64,000 bases of DNA from Armillaria gallica (GCA_037576215.1 JBANDB010000003.1:6944001-7008000), one strand, 5' to 3'. Shown: positions 13,001 through 24,965, numbered from the stretch's first letter. Numbers and translations are program-made. The notes: generated by a model not told the origin, from the sequence alone.

Positions 13001-13560
13001 GGCAAATCAAATTTGCTATTCAAAAAGATGCTATACGAGATATGCTGTTACAATAAGGCTGACGGTATTGCTGAGGTGCACCTTCAAGAGCCCGAACGAT
13101 ATTTCGGATATGCCGACTGATACGTGCCTCCCATTAAATTGGAAGATTGGCATAGGACCCGCAAATCGATACCGATGCCGTACTGAGAATCCCGTCGATG
13201 CTATATCTTCCCCGAGTGGATGGTAGCAGGCTGTAGCAGTTGCCCTCGATAGTCTGAGTCTGCTCGATCCGCACATAAGAGCGTGCACGAGCTCAGTGAC
13301 TCGGCTAAGTCCGATGCATCGAACAGAAATTTCCCACGGAAAGCTCAACCTGCATAATAACCGAGTTACCTATACTCATAGGTCTCGGAATGCTCATCTG
13401 AGTTCAAGACACTGGTCGGTATCAACATTCTGACTGCCAGCTTGCAGAAAAGAATAGAAATACTCGAAGCACCGGCGGAAGGGAAACCTTGGGAAAGTTT
13501 TGCGATTGACAGATAATTCCATCTTCTGTATGTAACCAATCGCCGTCGTCCATTTGCGGT
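10061..13560. repeat. Repeat mosaic without supported genes
   Basis: About 10480-10740 and 12700-12960 hold further diverged copies of the dispersed sub-repeat ('TTCCAGGACGGCACGGTGACAGAG', 'GTGACCCGCTGTCAGAAACGCGATTGGAT'). The stretch 11280-12330 has several overlapping 80-110 codon frames on both strands and no recognisable domain. The 192-codon frame at 12648-13226 lies across repeated sequence and is not accepted as a gene. Tandem tRNA-like T arms occur near 10795 and 10920. Confidence 0.5.
10759..10814 (+). pseudogene. Truncated tRNA-like sequence
   Basis: The stretch has an A-box-like TTGGTGTATCGGTTAACA and a B-box-like TGGGTTCGACTCCCGG, ending GGAGAG. It is only about 56 nt because the anticodon arm is missing, so it cannot fold as a functional tRNA. 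It may come from a tRNA-Glu- or Asp-like ancestor. Confidence 0.45.
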
Positions 13561-13620
13561 GTATTACGAACCGCTATATGCTATCGAGCCTTTCGCAGAA
13601 TCTCATGACCAGCTTGGAGG

Positions 13621-13628
13621 TATAAAAG
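13621..13628 (+). promoter_or_regulatory. Possible TATA box of the chimerolectin gene
   Basis: TATAAAAG stands 52 nt upstream of the proposed start codon at 13680. The spacing suits a fungal TATA promoter, but no transcript data support it. Confidence 0.35.
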
Positions 13629-13679
13629 CTGAACCAGTCTTGACGATATGCCCCAGAAATCCTAGGATCTCTTCTCATC

Positions 13680-15192
13680 ATGACTCTTTCTCGCGGAATT
13701 TGTATGTCTCTGTTGCGCTTCCGACCGGCTCGTCGTTCATTTCTTTGCTTGCAGACCAAATTCATAATGCTGGCGTCCCGGTTGCCATGGATCTTCACGA
13801 TGGTGGGTGGCCCCAAGCCTCTTTTTTCTCTCGAATATGGCTGCTGACACTGCGAGTCGCTAGGGTCCAGCGCTAGTGGTATAGCTCCCCTAAACCGGAG
13901 GAGAAAATCCCCCGCTCAGTGCTTTGTAGGTACGAAGATAGCTGGCTGGCAATTCGGTGATGGTATCAACTGGAACCAACTTTGGTTGCTCGAGCCGGTC
14001 TCTCGCAAGACTGATACCTTCACCGTCCGCAGTCTCATTGCAGGGACTTATATGGATTTGTCTGGCGGTAAATATATACGCTATCATCTATCTAGCATTT
14101 GAAATTTTCTTTTTCTTTCCAGGCAGGAGAGACAATGAGACTCCTATCATTGGTTGGCACAGAACCCGCACGAACCAAGAGTGGATCATCAAGCAGTCTG
14201 CAGGCAATCAAAGCTACAAGTGCGTCTTTATGCTCGTATCTTCTAGCTGAGGACTAAATTCTGCTGCAGGATGAAGAACTATGCATCGGGAAGTAAGTCT
14301 AGTACCTCCTCAGTCTGTTGAGCTCATTCTGCTAGCTTTCGCCGATCTGCACACCGGGTGTGTTGTCCGTGTCCACAACACCCAGTCCCACTGTTAATTT
14401 CTTTCGTTGCAGCGGATCATCCAACGGGACCCCGATTTATGGATGCCAAGGTAGTGACTTCCATGTCCGTGACAATAACTTTCACCAGTGCTGGTTGTTC
14501 GAGCGTATGAGCCTTTCAAGTGCAGAGATTAAGATGATTATTGGGAGCAATCCTCATCTCGCCAGGAATTATAAAAGTTATCAGGTCGATGGAGAGTGCG
14601 TATTCTTACCATTCCACCGAAAGAACTATTTGACTTTTTTTTCGGGCGCTAGATATTTGATCCTTCCGAGAAATCTTTGGGGGGAAATTTGGAACAGTAC
14701 GGGTCTACGCGACAAGAATCGGCGCAGAGAGATTTTTGACTGCAATGATTTTGCGCTAGGTGAAAGGTCTGAATTCTCGTCGGTGCACTTTTAACGTTCT
14801 TGTCAAGTTATGAAGGCCGCAGTTGCTCAATGGGGAACCAATAAATGGCGCGCTGACGTGAGCTAATAGAACAGCCCACACCCCGCTTCTTCGCCTGACG
14901 GTACTATCAGGGTTTTGCCATCTTTTGTGGTCTCATGCTTGGGAGAAGCCAGAGCAATCCTAAAGAAGGACACGCGTACAATTTTACGATCAGCGACGAT
15001 CATTCCGGAGTCGTTTTCTTCGAGTAAGTTTCTCAATCTCCTCGTCCCTTTATTCATCACTGACTTTGTGCTCCAGTCCGCAGACCAACGAATTTATGGT
15101 TAGCTCTCACTTGATCAAATTTCTTACTCACTTCGTAACTTTGCCTTTTATAGGATAATATTGACTGCGATGCCTTCCTTGCCTATGTCTAA
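13680..15192 (+). CDS. MOA-type chimerolectin: ricin-B lectin plus papain-like protease, 12 exons
   Basis: The predicted protein (287 residues) has the layout of Marasmius oreades agglutinin (MOA, about 293 residues): an N-terminal beta-trefoil lectin with three QxW repeats (residues 40-42, 88-90, 142-144) and a C-terminal papain-like cysteine protease. MOA binds Gal-alpha1,3-Gal glycans and defends the fungus against nematodes. This copy's sugar specificity is unknown. The putative catalytic Cys is residue 208 (motif DCNDFA) and the His is residue 251 (GHAYNF). The third, acidic position is Asp268 where MOA has Glu. Exons: 13680-13701, 13756-13803, 13930-14067, 14123-14219, 14270-14292, 14336-14357, 14413-14595, 14653-14759, 14808-14857, 14911-15023, 15077-15098, 15154-15192. 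Each junction is GT-AG and keeps phase, and the frame ends in TAA. No lesion is seen. No signal peptide is seen, as is usual for cytoplasmic defence lectins. It stands between repeat blocks. Confidence 0.85.
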
Positions 15193-15480
15193 ACCACGAC
15201 GACGAACTGCTGCTCTCGATACCTTGTATACGATGTCTGCTCATTGCACAGCCAGACCTTCATTAAGTGCAATGACATTGACTTCATGTCCAAGCAGGAT
15301 AACCTAACATTGAACGGAGCTTCTTTGACGTGAAGAAGATCTACTTGATTGACCTCCAGTAGTAACATTGGTCATTAATGCTATGGTGAATCATTCGTGT
15401 CCTATCCTTCCCTAAGACCAATTGCCTACTGCCGGAATTATTTGCACGTAATGGCACTCAGTGTCGATGCAGCGGCATGA
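15193..15480. other. Short intergenic stretch
   Basis: The 3' flank of the chimerolectin gene. No open frame, repeat copy or RNA gene is recognised. Confidence 0.4.
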
Positions 15481-16260
15481 AGTTAGCAAATGATGGTAAT
15501 TCAAACTTCGCGTGCAGGTGCAGGGAGAGGTCTGTCCCCCTCTTCTAAGTATTCGAATTCGTGTATGTTTAGCCTGTCTGTCTTAACGGGAAAGGACCTG
15601 TAGACGCGCATCCAGCATGACGAAACCTGGGGTGAATAGGACAATCGAGTACGGAGTGGGGGGAGGAGAAAGGGTAAGATATTCTAGTTGTAGATGGGAG
15701 GTGGATGGATGGCGTAACCTTAACGATTCAGCGGGCCTTGATCAAGAATGGTGCGGGAGAAGCAACATTGCAATACGGCTCGATGGCGCCACTGGCTTGA
15801 GTGATTGTCTCATACGATGTAAATGGAACGTCGATATAAATTGATCGCCGAGGCCGGGGTGCAAATCACATCGCAGCATCGATAGTAGGTCCTCCCCGAG
15901 TCTGCGGTAGTCTTATAAAGGTTCCTTAAACTTGTTCTGCAAATGGGAGCGTGACAGCCAAGAATATCGCGGCATCAATGGTGTTGTGTAACTTTCCTTC
16001 TCTTCACCATTCGCCAGAGTGAACCACCAATGCTAAAGCGTCGAAGAAAGAGACCCGAACAATTTCTGGATGCTGTACGTTCGCTTCTTTTCTAAGGTAA
16101 ACAGCTGCGAGCTAAGGATAGATTTTCCAGAAGCCCCTTGAAATGAGATGCTATCCCAAAAACCGATGTAAGACCGTTGGGACGGCCCGACAAGAACAAG
16201 GCAGAGAAGTAATGCCGTGAGCCTGGTCCACGTGAATCTCTCGCAGCGACACATTGTAAT
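15481..16260. repeat. Partial copy of the dispersed repeat
   Basis: Collinear with about 300-1110 of the left block. It shares 'GGTGCAGGGAGAGGTCTG', 'GGGGGAGGAGAAAGGGTAAGATATT', 'GATTCAGCGGGCC', 'GGCTCGATGGCGCCACTGGCTTGA' and 'AAACCGATGTAAGACCGTTGGGA'. It looks less diverged from the left copy than the right-hand copy does. It separates the chimerolectin gene from the DUF6535 gene. Confidence 0.75.
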
Positions 16261-16400
16261 TTTTGTAAGGTGAAAAACAGACTACAAATGTATGTGTGCG
16301 ACTCAATATCTTCATTTTCAATATCCCTCCCCCCCCTTTGCTCTAGTCTACCTCGTTGTTAGTCCGTCGTTCATACCCTCAATGGGTACTACACGGCCTC

Positions 16401-17994
16401 CTAGACTGGTTCCAGTCTAATGGAGCACAATAACTTTATTAGCTGCCCATCAATGCGTTCATCCATTGAATGAGCATAAAGGACCGACAATGCTTGGTTC
16501 AATTGGTCCAATTCACCGTCAGTACCAAGAGACAGCGGAAGTGATTTTACGAGCTCTATCTGCTGGTGCAGAGATTTCAGAAATACAGACACATATTTAT
16601 CCGAAAGATTTTTCAGAGTGTCGAACGTCATTCCAGAAGCGGCTTGCGCCACACTTTGGTGCACTGATGCATTAGAGCTGGAGGAGTGCAGCCATAGTAG
16701 CGATTGCAGATCCGCCGTCGCAGCATATTGCTGAATGTGATTGTGCTCGATTTCCTTCAGAGTGGGAAACTTTTGGGGGAAAGGGATTGAACCCTCCCGC
16801 GTTTGCTGTTCCTGTCGTTTCTGCCGTTCCCGTTCCAGCCATCTATAGTGCTCATCCTCATCTAGGTCACAACGGCAGTAGCGGACAAACACGTGGGTAT
16901 AGTGTCGCATGAAACGGATACAGTATCCGACACGTCGAATAAGATAGCTGTTGCCATATTGAAGCAATTGATGCAGGCGGTGGATGTATTGATACAGACG
17001 ATAGATGTAAAGCGTTAACGGGACCTGGTACGGGCAGTAGGGATGGATGAGGGGGAGGATTAGGGCTATAACATAGGCCGTGTATGTGGCTGCACCGATA
17101 ATAGATACTAGCCAGGCCACTTTCATGCCCAAAGAGAAGAGGAAGATAGTGAGGCCAGCAAAAAAGAGTGCCAACGAAACATGAAGGAGGACCGGAAGCA
17201 AGCCAATGATCATCGGCACCCGCCATGTCTGTAGTCCAGTATAGCGCATATGTCGAATTCTTGCACGATCGCGCGCGGAGCTGTCGGAGACGATGGCAAC
17301 GTATTGGTGAATCCACTGTTTGACCAAAACGGCGACCAGGGCAGTAATGAGGCTGAGAGTCAGACTCACGAACCATAAACTGTTCGTCCACTCATCGGAA
17401 AGGCTGGGAGAAAAGAAGTCGGTAGGGGAAGAAGGAATAGTGATTTGGGAGCCGTTCGACGCGGTAGCCTTGAGGATTTCGAAGAGAAGCTGCATGGATG
17501 CCTGGTTGTAATCTGGCTGCATGCTTTGTGATGTTTGTACCACGAATGTTGTTAGTACCGCAGAAAAAAGACCAGCCTGTATTATTATCATGAGACTTGA
17601 GCCTGACTTTTCAAGGAAACATGAGACGCACAAAAACAAGTAGGACATCAATGGTATCCCGCCACTCTGCCAACATATTTGCGTCGAAATCCGCCGCTTC
17701 ATCAAGGTAGGTAGACCATATCCGTGCATTACTGGACATTCCTTTGCCATGAGGATCGGGAGGATAGCGCGCCTTATAGTCGCGTGGAGCACCTAAAGTC
17801 ATTTAAATATCACAGCAAACAAGTTGAAATAACCAGACGCACCAACTCCCCACGAATGCAGCTGATTCCTGTTCAGTCCGAAAAATGTCCCACCTAGAAC
17901 GGGAATCAGCGACAATTGCAGCAGGGGCACGAGTCTCACCCGCTGGTGGATGAGGCGGATCCCCGGTATGACTCGGCTTCTCAGACGAGTCCAT
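16401..17994 (-). CDS. DUF6535 domain membrane protein, three exons
   Basis: Basidiomycete-specific multi-pass membrane family of unknown function. The model is exons 17847-17994, 17632-17792 and 16401-17576, all in phase, about 494 residues. The second intron (17577-17631, GTGCGT...ACAG) joins 'DVLLVF' to 'AGLFSAVLTTFVVQT', restoring the family's hallmark first membrane segment. The first intron (17793-17846) is less certain. An alternative start lies at 18057. Four hydrophobic segments can be seen: the one above, 'NSLWFVSLTLSLITALVAVL', one around 'LLPVLLHVSLALFFAG', and 'VSIIGAATYTAYVIALILP'. A long charged C-terminal half follows. No stop or frameshift is present. Members are common in expanded families in Agaricomycetes. 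Confidence 0.85.
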
Positions 17995-19268
17995 AGGCTT
18001 CAGCCGCAAAGTAAGGCCGTTAAGTAGGCCTCTGAATTCGAGGGAAATAAAGCTCACTGTTAATGGCGATGGCAGCTGTCAAGGGAGAAAATGTGCTCGC
18101 CACGTACTGTTCTGAGTTCTGTGTATACTACAGGCTCGGGCTGTTTTTTGGTGCGGTGTTCGGTGGCGGTGCATTTTGGTTTTAAGTCGGCCTTTGCCGA
18201 TCCTTACGTGACTCCGCTTTTGGTTCGGCACATGCGAGATACTGTACGATTTCGACCGTTAATTCACATAACGCGTAACGGGACCCCGTGAAGTGAAGCT
18301 ATCGGTAATTCGTAACGCGTAACAGGGCCTTGTGAAGCTGTCATATCTTGATGACCAAATAGCCTAATTTCCTTGCGAAAATCTGAAAATTTTGCCTCCT
18401 ACATGTATTCGTCTGCTACAAAATGTATATACAGGTAGTACAATAAAGATCTACTTCTCCCATACCTTTAAAGCCTCAAGCCACTTTGAGGGCTTCTGTA
18501 TTCTACCAAACCTGCTGACCGATGGCTCAGTGGGGATACATGCATCACTCTCAGGCTCCGGAGTGTCGTCCATTGCAAGCAATTCTGATTGCCAGGACTA
18601 CAATCCCCGATTCTTTCCGACTGATAAGGAGTGAAACGATAGAGGGTCTAAAAGAGAGTAAACGATGATCGACCACCAACGGACCATGTACAGGGGTCAA
18701 TCTACCCTGGTCTTCTTCCTGATATGGTCCATGGAAATTATGCCTTTGGATTAGATTAGATAATATAAGATGGTTATCTTCTTCATCGGGTATCATTCGA
18801 CACACCTGACGTACCATGTGTTTCCGACATTCTCCATTGAGTGTTCTGACATCATCGCCCTGTCAGGGAGGTGCCGTTGTCTTGAACTCCTTCACCCTTG
18901 CGACTCTCCACGTATGCACACCCGCTGTCATCGTATTGTCATTAAGTAATCAGGTAGGGTTCATGTTCTTTGGCCTCAGCATTCTCTTGTTTTATTTTAA
19001 TACCGTGATTCAGGAAAACTGTACCGACCAACAATCCAACAGCAGCAAAGTCAAAAAAAAAAGAGAAAAAAGTCTAGACGCAACTCGTGTAGGCTGTTCA
19101 TACCTGTCTTGCATATGAATTTCTTTGCGTATCTGACATCATCTTACAGTCAGGCACTGTTATTGTTTGGCAGAACTCTTTGCTTGCTTCGTCGCCCAGC
19201 GACTACGCTCTGCATGCCGTTCCAAAAGGCTTTGCTGTGCCGCTCAGCGGTTAAATTGAATACGAACC
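17995..19268. other. Intergenic region with GTAAC..CCTGTGAAGCT repeats
   Basis: No supported gene. About 18272-18345 contains two tandem copies of a 'CGTAAC.GG.CC..TGTGAAGCT' motif that recurs at 47990, 48350 and 49225-49305 in the AT-rich block. The remainder is AT-rich with short frames only. Confidence 0.45.
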
Positions 19269-19802
19269 ATGACTTTTCACTTGTGCAAATTTCCGTGCAC
19301 TGTTACACGAGTATTGGATATTGTTGACTGTCCTCCTGATGATGGTACCAATTTTTTTCCTAGCGATTTTCCTGTGTACTACGATCCGCTTTATCATCCC
19401 GAAAACCATGCCGACCTATTTCGGTCTTCTGAACGTGTTTGTGATTGGTTACGGTATTGTTTTCAGAGGGAGAGTCTATGGTCAGACGTGACCGCTGAGT
19501 TTCGGGATGGGTTGTTCTATGTGGAGGACATATCTGTCGACATGCAACTTTGTTTGTCGCTGATGGATATCGTGTTGCCTTGGTTCCATCCTAGACTCTC
19601 GTGCGCTAGGCAGAAAGTTGGTGATCGCAGTTGCAATCCTTCATGGGTTTATGCTTCGGAAGATGATCTGTCAGATTCATTCGACGGAATTACCCTAAGG
19701 GCCATGGTCGCTGTCACTGGTAACCCCCGTTCTGTTCACACACGCAAGGATGCGATTGGATCTATCATCAAACAGTTCCGTTTGTTGTCCTATGGCATTT
19801 GA
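19269..19802 (+). CDS. Hypothetical protein, 177 codons, upstream of the Helitron
   Basis: An open frame of 177 codons with protein-like composition (Trp- and Asp-rich, for example 'VDCPPDDGTNFFPSDFPVYY' in residues 19-38). I recognise no domain. A related-looking stretch continues to about 20168 in shifting frames, with 'LDYTTFCGHVRG' and a Cys-pair segment 'NSCNHCIECL'. This suggests a longer, partly broken gene. It ends about 450 bp before the Helitron Rep frame and has the same orientation, so it could be a Helitron-borne or captured gene. The start codon is uncertain. Confidence 0.35.
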   Translation: MTFHLCKFPCTVTRVLDIVDCPPDDGTNFFPSDFPVYYDPLYHPENHADLFRSSERVCDWLRYCFQRESLWSDVTAEFRDGLFYVEDISVDMQLCLSLMDIVLPWFHPRLSCARQKVGDRSCNPSWVYASEDDLSDSFDGITLRAMVAVTGNPRSVHTRKDAIGSIIKQFRLLSYGI

Positions 19803-20249
19803 ATCATGGAGGATTGTGAGTTGAAAGAAATGTGCAGGGAACATGGAATTGTGGACATCCTGATGGTGAATCAGAGGCAGTACATGGTATTTGAACTCTT
19901 TTGACATGAATTCAGTGATGTATTGTTCCCTAAGATTATTCATCCTCGACAGTCTTCACACTCTTACCCCAGGATGTACGGTAATTGTTTGCTCCAAAGT
20001 ATTGATCCTGAGCTTGATTATACGACCTTCTGTGGTCATGTTCGTGGGATCTCCAACAAAATGCTTACTGAATACCCCACCCGGATGCATGCTTCTAGAC
20101 ACCTTGGATGGCGCACCAATTCCTGCAATCACTGTATAGAGTGCCTGCGCATGCTCATGGCGGCCTGATGGCGCGCTCTGACTGGATTACCCTCCGCAGT
20201 TGTCGCCGATATTCTCAATTGTTACGAAGCCGTTGTCAAACTAAAAAGT

Positions 20250-22685
20250 ATGTTCTTGGTTCTAATTGTTATGGAGTGGGAATTTGGCTCTTCTATTTGC
20301 AATATTGTGTTGCCCCCAATTCAAGATCGTTATCGCAGAGTATCCCGCCAGTCTGTTCGTCGTGTTGTGCGAGATGCCAGTGACGAGGGTCTTGCTGAAC
20401 ATTTTGAGCAGATCGCCGCTGAATGGCCACAGGTTGTCCCTTTGGAGTCGAAGTTGGAGTGTGCTTGCCAGTACCTCCAAGGAACGAAATGGTCAAAGGT
20501 TCTCACTTGCTCAGTTTGTGCCAGAGAACTTAACCATGGTGATGTTCTCCCAGTGAATCACTACAGTGAGGGAGACTTTCTGTTGATGACGCTCAATTTA
20601 CATTTCGATCTGCTCATTGCCTCAGATGGCGAGCGACCGGATGCAGTTGATATCATTGATCATCCACTGCTGTCAATGTATATGCTTGAACCTAAAGGGT
20701 ATGTCGACGGTATCCTTCACGTGTGCACTGAATGCGAATCTGAATTGATTAAAGGGCAGCTGCTGATGCTCGCATTACGCAATGGCCTCTATTGCAGACA
20801 ACTTCCGGAGCGCTTTCGTGACTTAACCTGGGTGGAGGAGATGGCATGTGCTATCTATCACTGTACCTGCCATGTCACCCATTTGTATAATACTCCCGAC
20901 GATGACCAACCTAGGGTATTTAAAGGAAACACATGTGCTCACGACTTGAATTATGTGTCTACTGTGTCAGAGCTTCCACGGTCTCCTGCTGACATCAAGG
21001 GCATGCTAAGTATTGTTTTTGTCGGCCCAAAACAATCAGTAAGGTCTTGCCTTTGGAAATTCAATTATGTACGAAAAGCTAAGGTATGGGATTTCCTGTG
21101 CTGGCTAGCAGAGAACAACCCGATGTACTCAAAGATACATTTGTCAAAAGAGCACCTGGCATTGTATGAAAACAATGAAATTCCTGGACTGGAAGCCCGG
21201 GTTACAGATTTTGAGGCGACCGATGCGGAGGAAATGTTTCAGAAAGAGACCGCAGGTTTTGCTCCCCATTTTGCCTCGGACAACAAGCTGAAAAATGTCG
21301 ACAGCGATATTCTGGATGAACTGCTCTTGGAACAAATGGGAGTTTCTGACATCGAATCCATAAATATACAGGGTAGAACCTTTCAATCGTCCGCATTGAA
21401 GACCTTGATTAGACCACCGGGAAAGAAACCTGATCTGCTTGCTTTTTGCGGTGAGGATGCTATAGGAGAATATAGTAATCCATGTCTCATGATGGGTATG
21501 TTTCCCACTTTGTATCCATATGGAAAGGGTGGCTTCGAAGACTCGGTGCGACAGGTGGCCATAGGATTTTGTAACCAAGCCAACCTATACTTAGACTTAA
21601 GTGATCATGTCTTTTGGCGACATAATTCATTTATTTTCATGGCGATGAATATGATTCAACGCCGTGATGCTCACCTGCATACCCATCTTGCTGTAAAATC
21701 CAGTAATTTTGCTGCGACAGCCACGGATATTGAAGGAGTGATGCCGGAGACATTACGCTCTGTGTCGAGGCATCTGGAAGAACAGGGACGTGTGTCCGAT
21801 CTGAGTGTGGACAAGCAAAAGGTGTTTACGTTGTTGTCAAAGGTGAGAACCATCTCCTCGAAGATCACTGGGTCCGAGGCCTCAAAAGTTACTTACAGAA
21901 ATGAAATCAAAGCCTATTGCGCCCATTTCAGTATACCCCATATATATTTCACAGCAAATCCTGACCCCGTCAACAGCCCGATATTCCAGGTGATTGCAGG
22001 AGACACCACGGTGGATCTCGATGAGCATTTCCCTCATATGGTGGACTACGTGCGCCGGTGTCTGCATCTCGCTGCGGATCCGGTTGCGGTGTTGGATTTC
22101 TTCAATTTTTCATGCAAGGCAATGATGCGTTACTTGTTCGGTTGGGATTTTGTGAAGAAAAGGTCTTCAACAGAGGGTGGTATATTGGGTCATTTAAAGG
22201 CTTTCTACGGCACCAATGAACTGACGGACAGGGGGTCATATCATGTCCACTACCTGATAATTCTTCTTGGTGGCTTGAATCCTTCAGACATCCATCGCCA
22301 CCTTGATGATACTGAAGAGTTCCAAAACAAATTTTTCGCCTTTTATGAAGATATTATTTGCCATGATCTTCCGGAAGATATCTACTTCAATCCAAAAGGA
22401 AAACCGAAGACTGAACGACCCATGTCCATTCCTGATGAAGCCAACTGTTCTCCTGATGTTATTGCGGATTTCAAGCGTCGATTCCAGGAGGAGGTTAAAT
22501 ATTGCAGGGAATTGTTGCAGCGCCATAGACACAGACTTGTTTGTTACAAGTATGATCATGTGATGTGCCGTTTCCAGTTTCCGCACGATTATGCAGCATG
22601 TTCGTTGTATGACAAAGAGACAAAATCTGTTACTTTGGCATGTTGAGACGCATTCGTAAATTATTTCAATGACTTCATCCTTGTA
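20250..22685 (+). pseudogene. Helitron Rep (HUH) domain region, N-terminal part
   Basis: An open frame of 798 codons from ATG 20250 to TGA 22644-22646. Residues about 71-95 have spaced Cys pairs ('CACQYL', 'CSVCAREL') as in the N-terminal region of basidiomycete Helitrons. The Helitron-like N domain covers about residues 390-700, with 'LMMGMFPTLYPYGKGGF', the 'NPIFQ'-like target region and the Rep motif 'YHVHYLI' (His665 and His667). Tyr653 in 'KAFYG' just upstream lies where the catalytic Tyr region is expected. Rep nicks and rejoins single-stranded DNA. The frame ends early: after the TGA, homology continues as 'DAFVNYFNDFILVF' in the same frame, then moves to another frame near 22685. Confidence 0.85.
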
Positions 22686-24965
22686 TTTTGTCTGGAAAGT
22701 CATGTAAAGCTGCTATGTTTTATATTACGGATTATATTATGAAAATGAGTGTAAAAACATATGAGATGCTTTCTCTTATGGCAGATGCTGTCATGAAGGC
22801 GAGTAATAATGTTTCGGAAGGTGAGCGGTTGGAGGCACGCATTATACTACATAAATGCCTTGCTCAGTTTGTGAGCCAACAGCAGGTTCATGCACAGCAT
22901 GCCGCGAAGGTTATTTGTGGCCAGTGTGAGGTGTTTTGCTCACATCATACTGTTCCTATGATGTCTGGCATTCTTATGGAATTTGTTAACAAACGATGGC
23001 CTTGTGAACATGAGGATCATGGTGAGGATGACGAGCCTGTGTACATAGGTGTTCGTTTGGACAAGGATGGCCATCTGATCTGCCGGAATCAGGTCGATGA
23101 TTATATGCAATGGAGTACAGCCTTGAAAAGCGTGTGCTTTTATGACTTCGTCCATCGTTTCAGTGTTATCCCAAAGGGCACTAAACCAGATGCTGAACTG
23201 CTTGAGAACTTCACTGTCACCGATCGAATCACCAAGTTTCCAAGGTATCCATTTTGTCCCGTGTACCTGTTGTCAAAAACCCATGAGATAATCGAACACA
23301 CTTCGGTCACCCAATCGTGTTTTATGACTAAGACTGTACCTAGAGTCATCGCCCACAAAATCCCCCGCATTGGGGACCCATGTTATGAAACATTCATGCT
23401 TGCGCATTTCAAGGCGTTTGATGCTGAGGAACCCCTGGTTCGCCCCGCGAGTACCGTTCATGCAGAATTCCAGAATCATGCCTTCTCTCTTCACGCGAGG
23501 ACATGCATGAATAACTGGGAGGCACTGTATGAATGCAAGGATGAAAGGGACGCCGAGCGAATGAAGAAAAGATGATCTCTGATGAAAAATTCGCCCTTAC
23601 TGACCCATATCCTTTCTGATAACTTGGAGGACCTGGTTGAGCTGCCTGCCGGTCGTAAGGCTTCTGAACAAGAGAACAAGGTTCAGTTTGAGATTCTTCA
23701 CCTTGCTCAGAGTAACTGGTTTTGTCCTGTCCATAGTTCTACACATGTCGCCGATCCTGTGTACGATGGTCTGAGGGTTACCAAGACGCTTATGACACGC
23801 TGGAAAGTGCAGATAGCCGCGCATGAGAGCATTATCTCCTTGGCACAACTCAATGCGGCTGACAGCATGCACCAGGTGAATGCCAATGACGCTGCATTGC
23901 CTCGCGACACAATGACTGATGCGCCCGACCCCGGCCTATTGCGTCCTCCGGTCAGTGGCATGTCAGGAGGGATTCGTCCTACTGGAGTAAACATTAGTGA
24001 TGTCAAAGATGTTGAGACCTTCTTTTGACGTGTTTCACGCCAATTCAAATTGAATGATGAGCAGAATATCGCATTCAGTATCATGGCGAAAACTTTTGCT
24101 CTACATAAGACGTTCGTCAATGTGGACATGGATACTTTAGAGGAGCCATTTCCTTTGCACATGTTTCTAACAGGTCCAGGTGGGACTGGCAAGACTCATG
24201 TAATAAAAGCATTGATGGCGGTCATGAAAGGGTTTGATTCAGAACACGCATTAAGGTTTCTGGCTCCTACTGGATCAGCAGCAGCGCTAAATGATGGGAT
24301 GACGATTCATAAGGCATTTGGATTAAGCATTTGTGACAGAGCCTCAAAGCACTCAATGCAGACGGTTGATGGCAAGGAGTATTTCGGGAGTTCTCTGTCT
24401 GATCTGAGTCGCAGACATCTGGAGACTAATTTCAAGGATGTTGAGGTTCTTGTCATTGATGAGGTTTCATTACTGCAACAAGAGTTGCTGCCAGATATCG
24501 AGGCTGGATGTTGGTATGGAAAAGATATCAAACAATGGTGGTTCGGTGGCATGATGGTTTTTCTCACTGGGGACCTCTACCAATTTCCACCAGTGCAAGG
24601 ATCCACTGTCTATTCCCAAATCAAAGAGCATACTGCGGTTGATAAGAGAAATTTGAGTAAGTGTATAGGACGATTGGCGTGGAACTCGATGACTGATGTT
24701 GTGTATCTGCATCGTCAGAAGCGTATGGAGCGTGATCCTGATTACGCTGCCGCAGTACGATGGTTATGCTTGAGACAGTGTACTCCAGAAGACGTGTGCT
24801 TGTTTAATGAGCGTGTTGTGAAAACTTTCGATTACCGATGTGGAGTGGATATGGATGGTGTTGAAGCCGTAGCTGTTGTACGTACAAATTTATTGTGCCA
24901 TTCGATAAACTCCTATAAGGCGATGAGCAGTTCCAGCACTGAACATGTTATTACGCACAAGGGTA
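22686..24965 (+). pseudogene. Helitron middle region and PIF1 helicase motifs I-IV, two TGA breaks
   Basis: This second reading frame runs from 'SGKSCKAAMFYITDYI' (about 22691) through the helicase core. It is interrupted by TGA at 23573-23575 and 24026-24028, with coding similarity continuing in the same frame past both. The PIF1 helicase core starts near 24050: Walker A 'GPGGTGKTH' (about 24174), 'LAPTGSAAA', Walker B 'VLVIDEVSLL' and 'FLTGDLYQFPPV'. The helicase would unwind DNA during rolling-circle transfer. At least 11 residues appear missing at the 22685 junction compared with the family pattern. The domain is otherwise well conserved, so the decay looks recent. Confidence 0.85.

Noticed and set aside
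12648..13226. 192-codon open frame on the plus strand
   Set aside because: It spans motifs of the dispersed repeat, whose other copies are not open in this frame, and shows no domain.
20262..20496. Minus-strand open frames inside the Helitron and other long genes
   Set aside because: These are antisense shadows of the coding strand with no domain.
22644..24028. Reassigned TGA codon or selenocysteine in the Helitron
   Set aside because: Neighbouring genes use TGA as a normal stop, and the Helitron also has frameshifts, so decay is the simpler reading.
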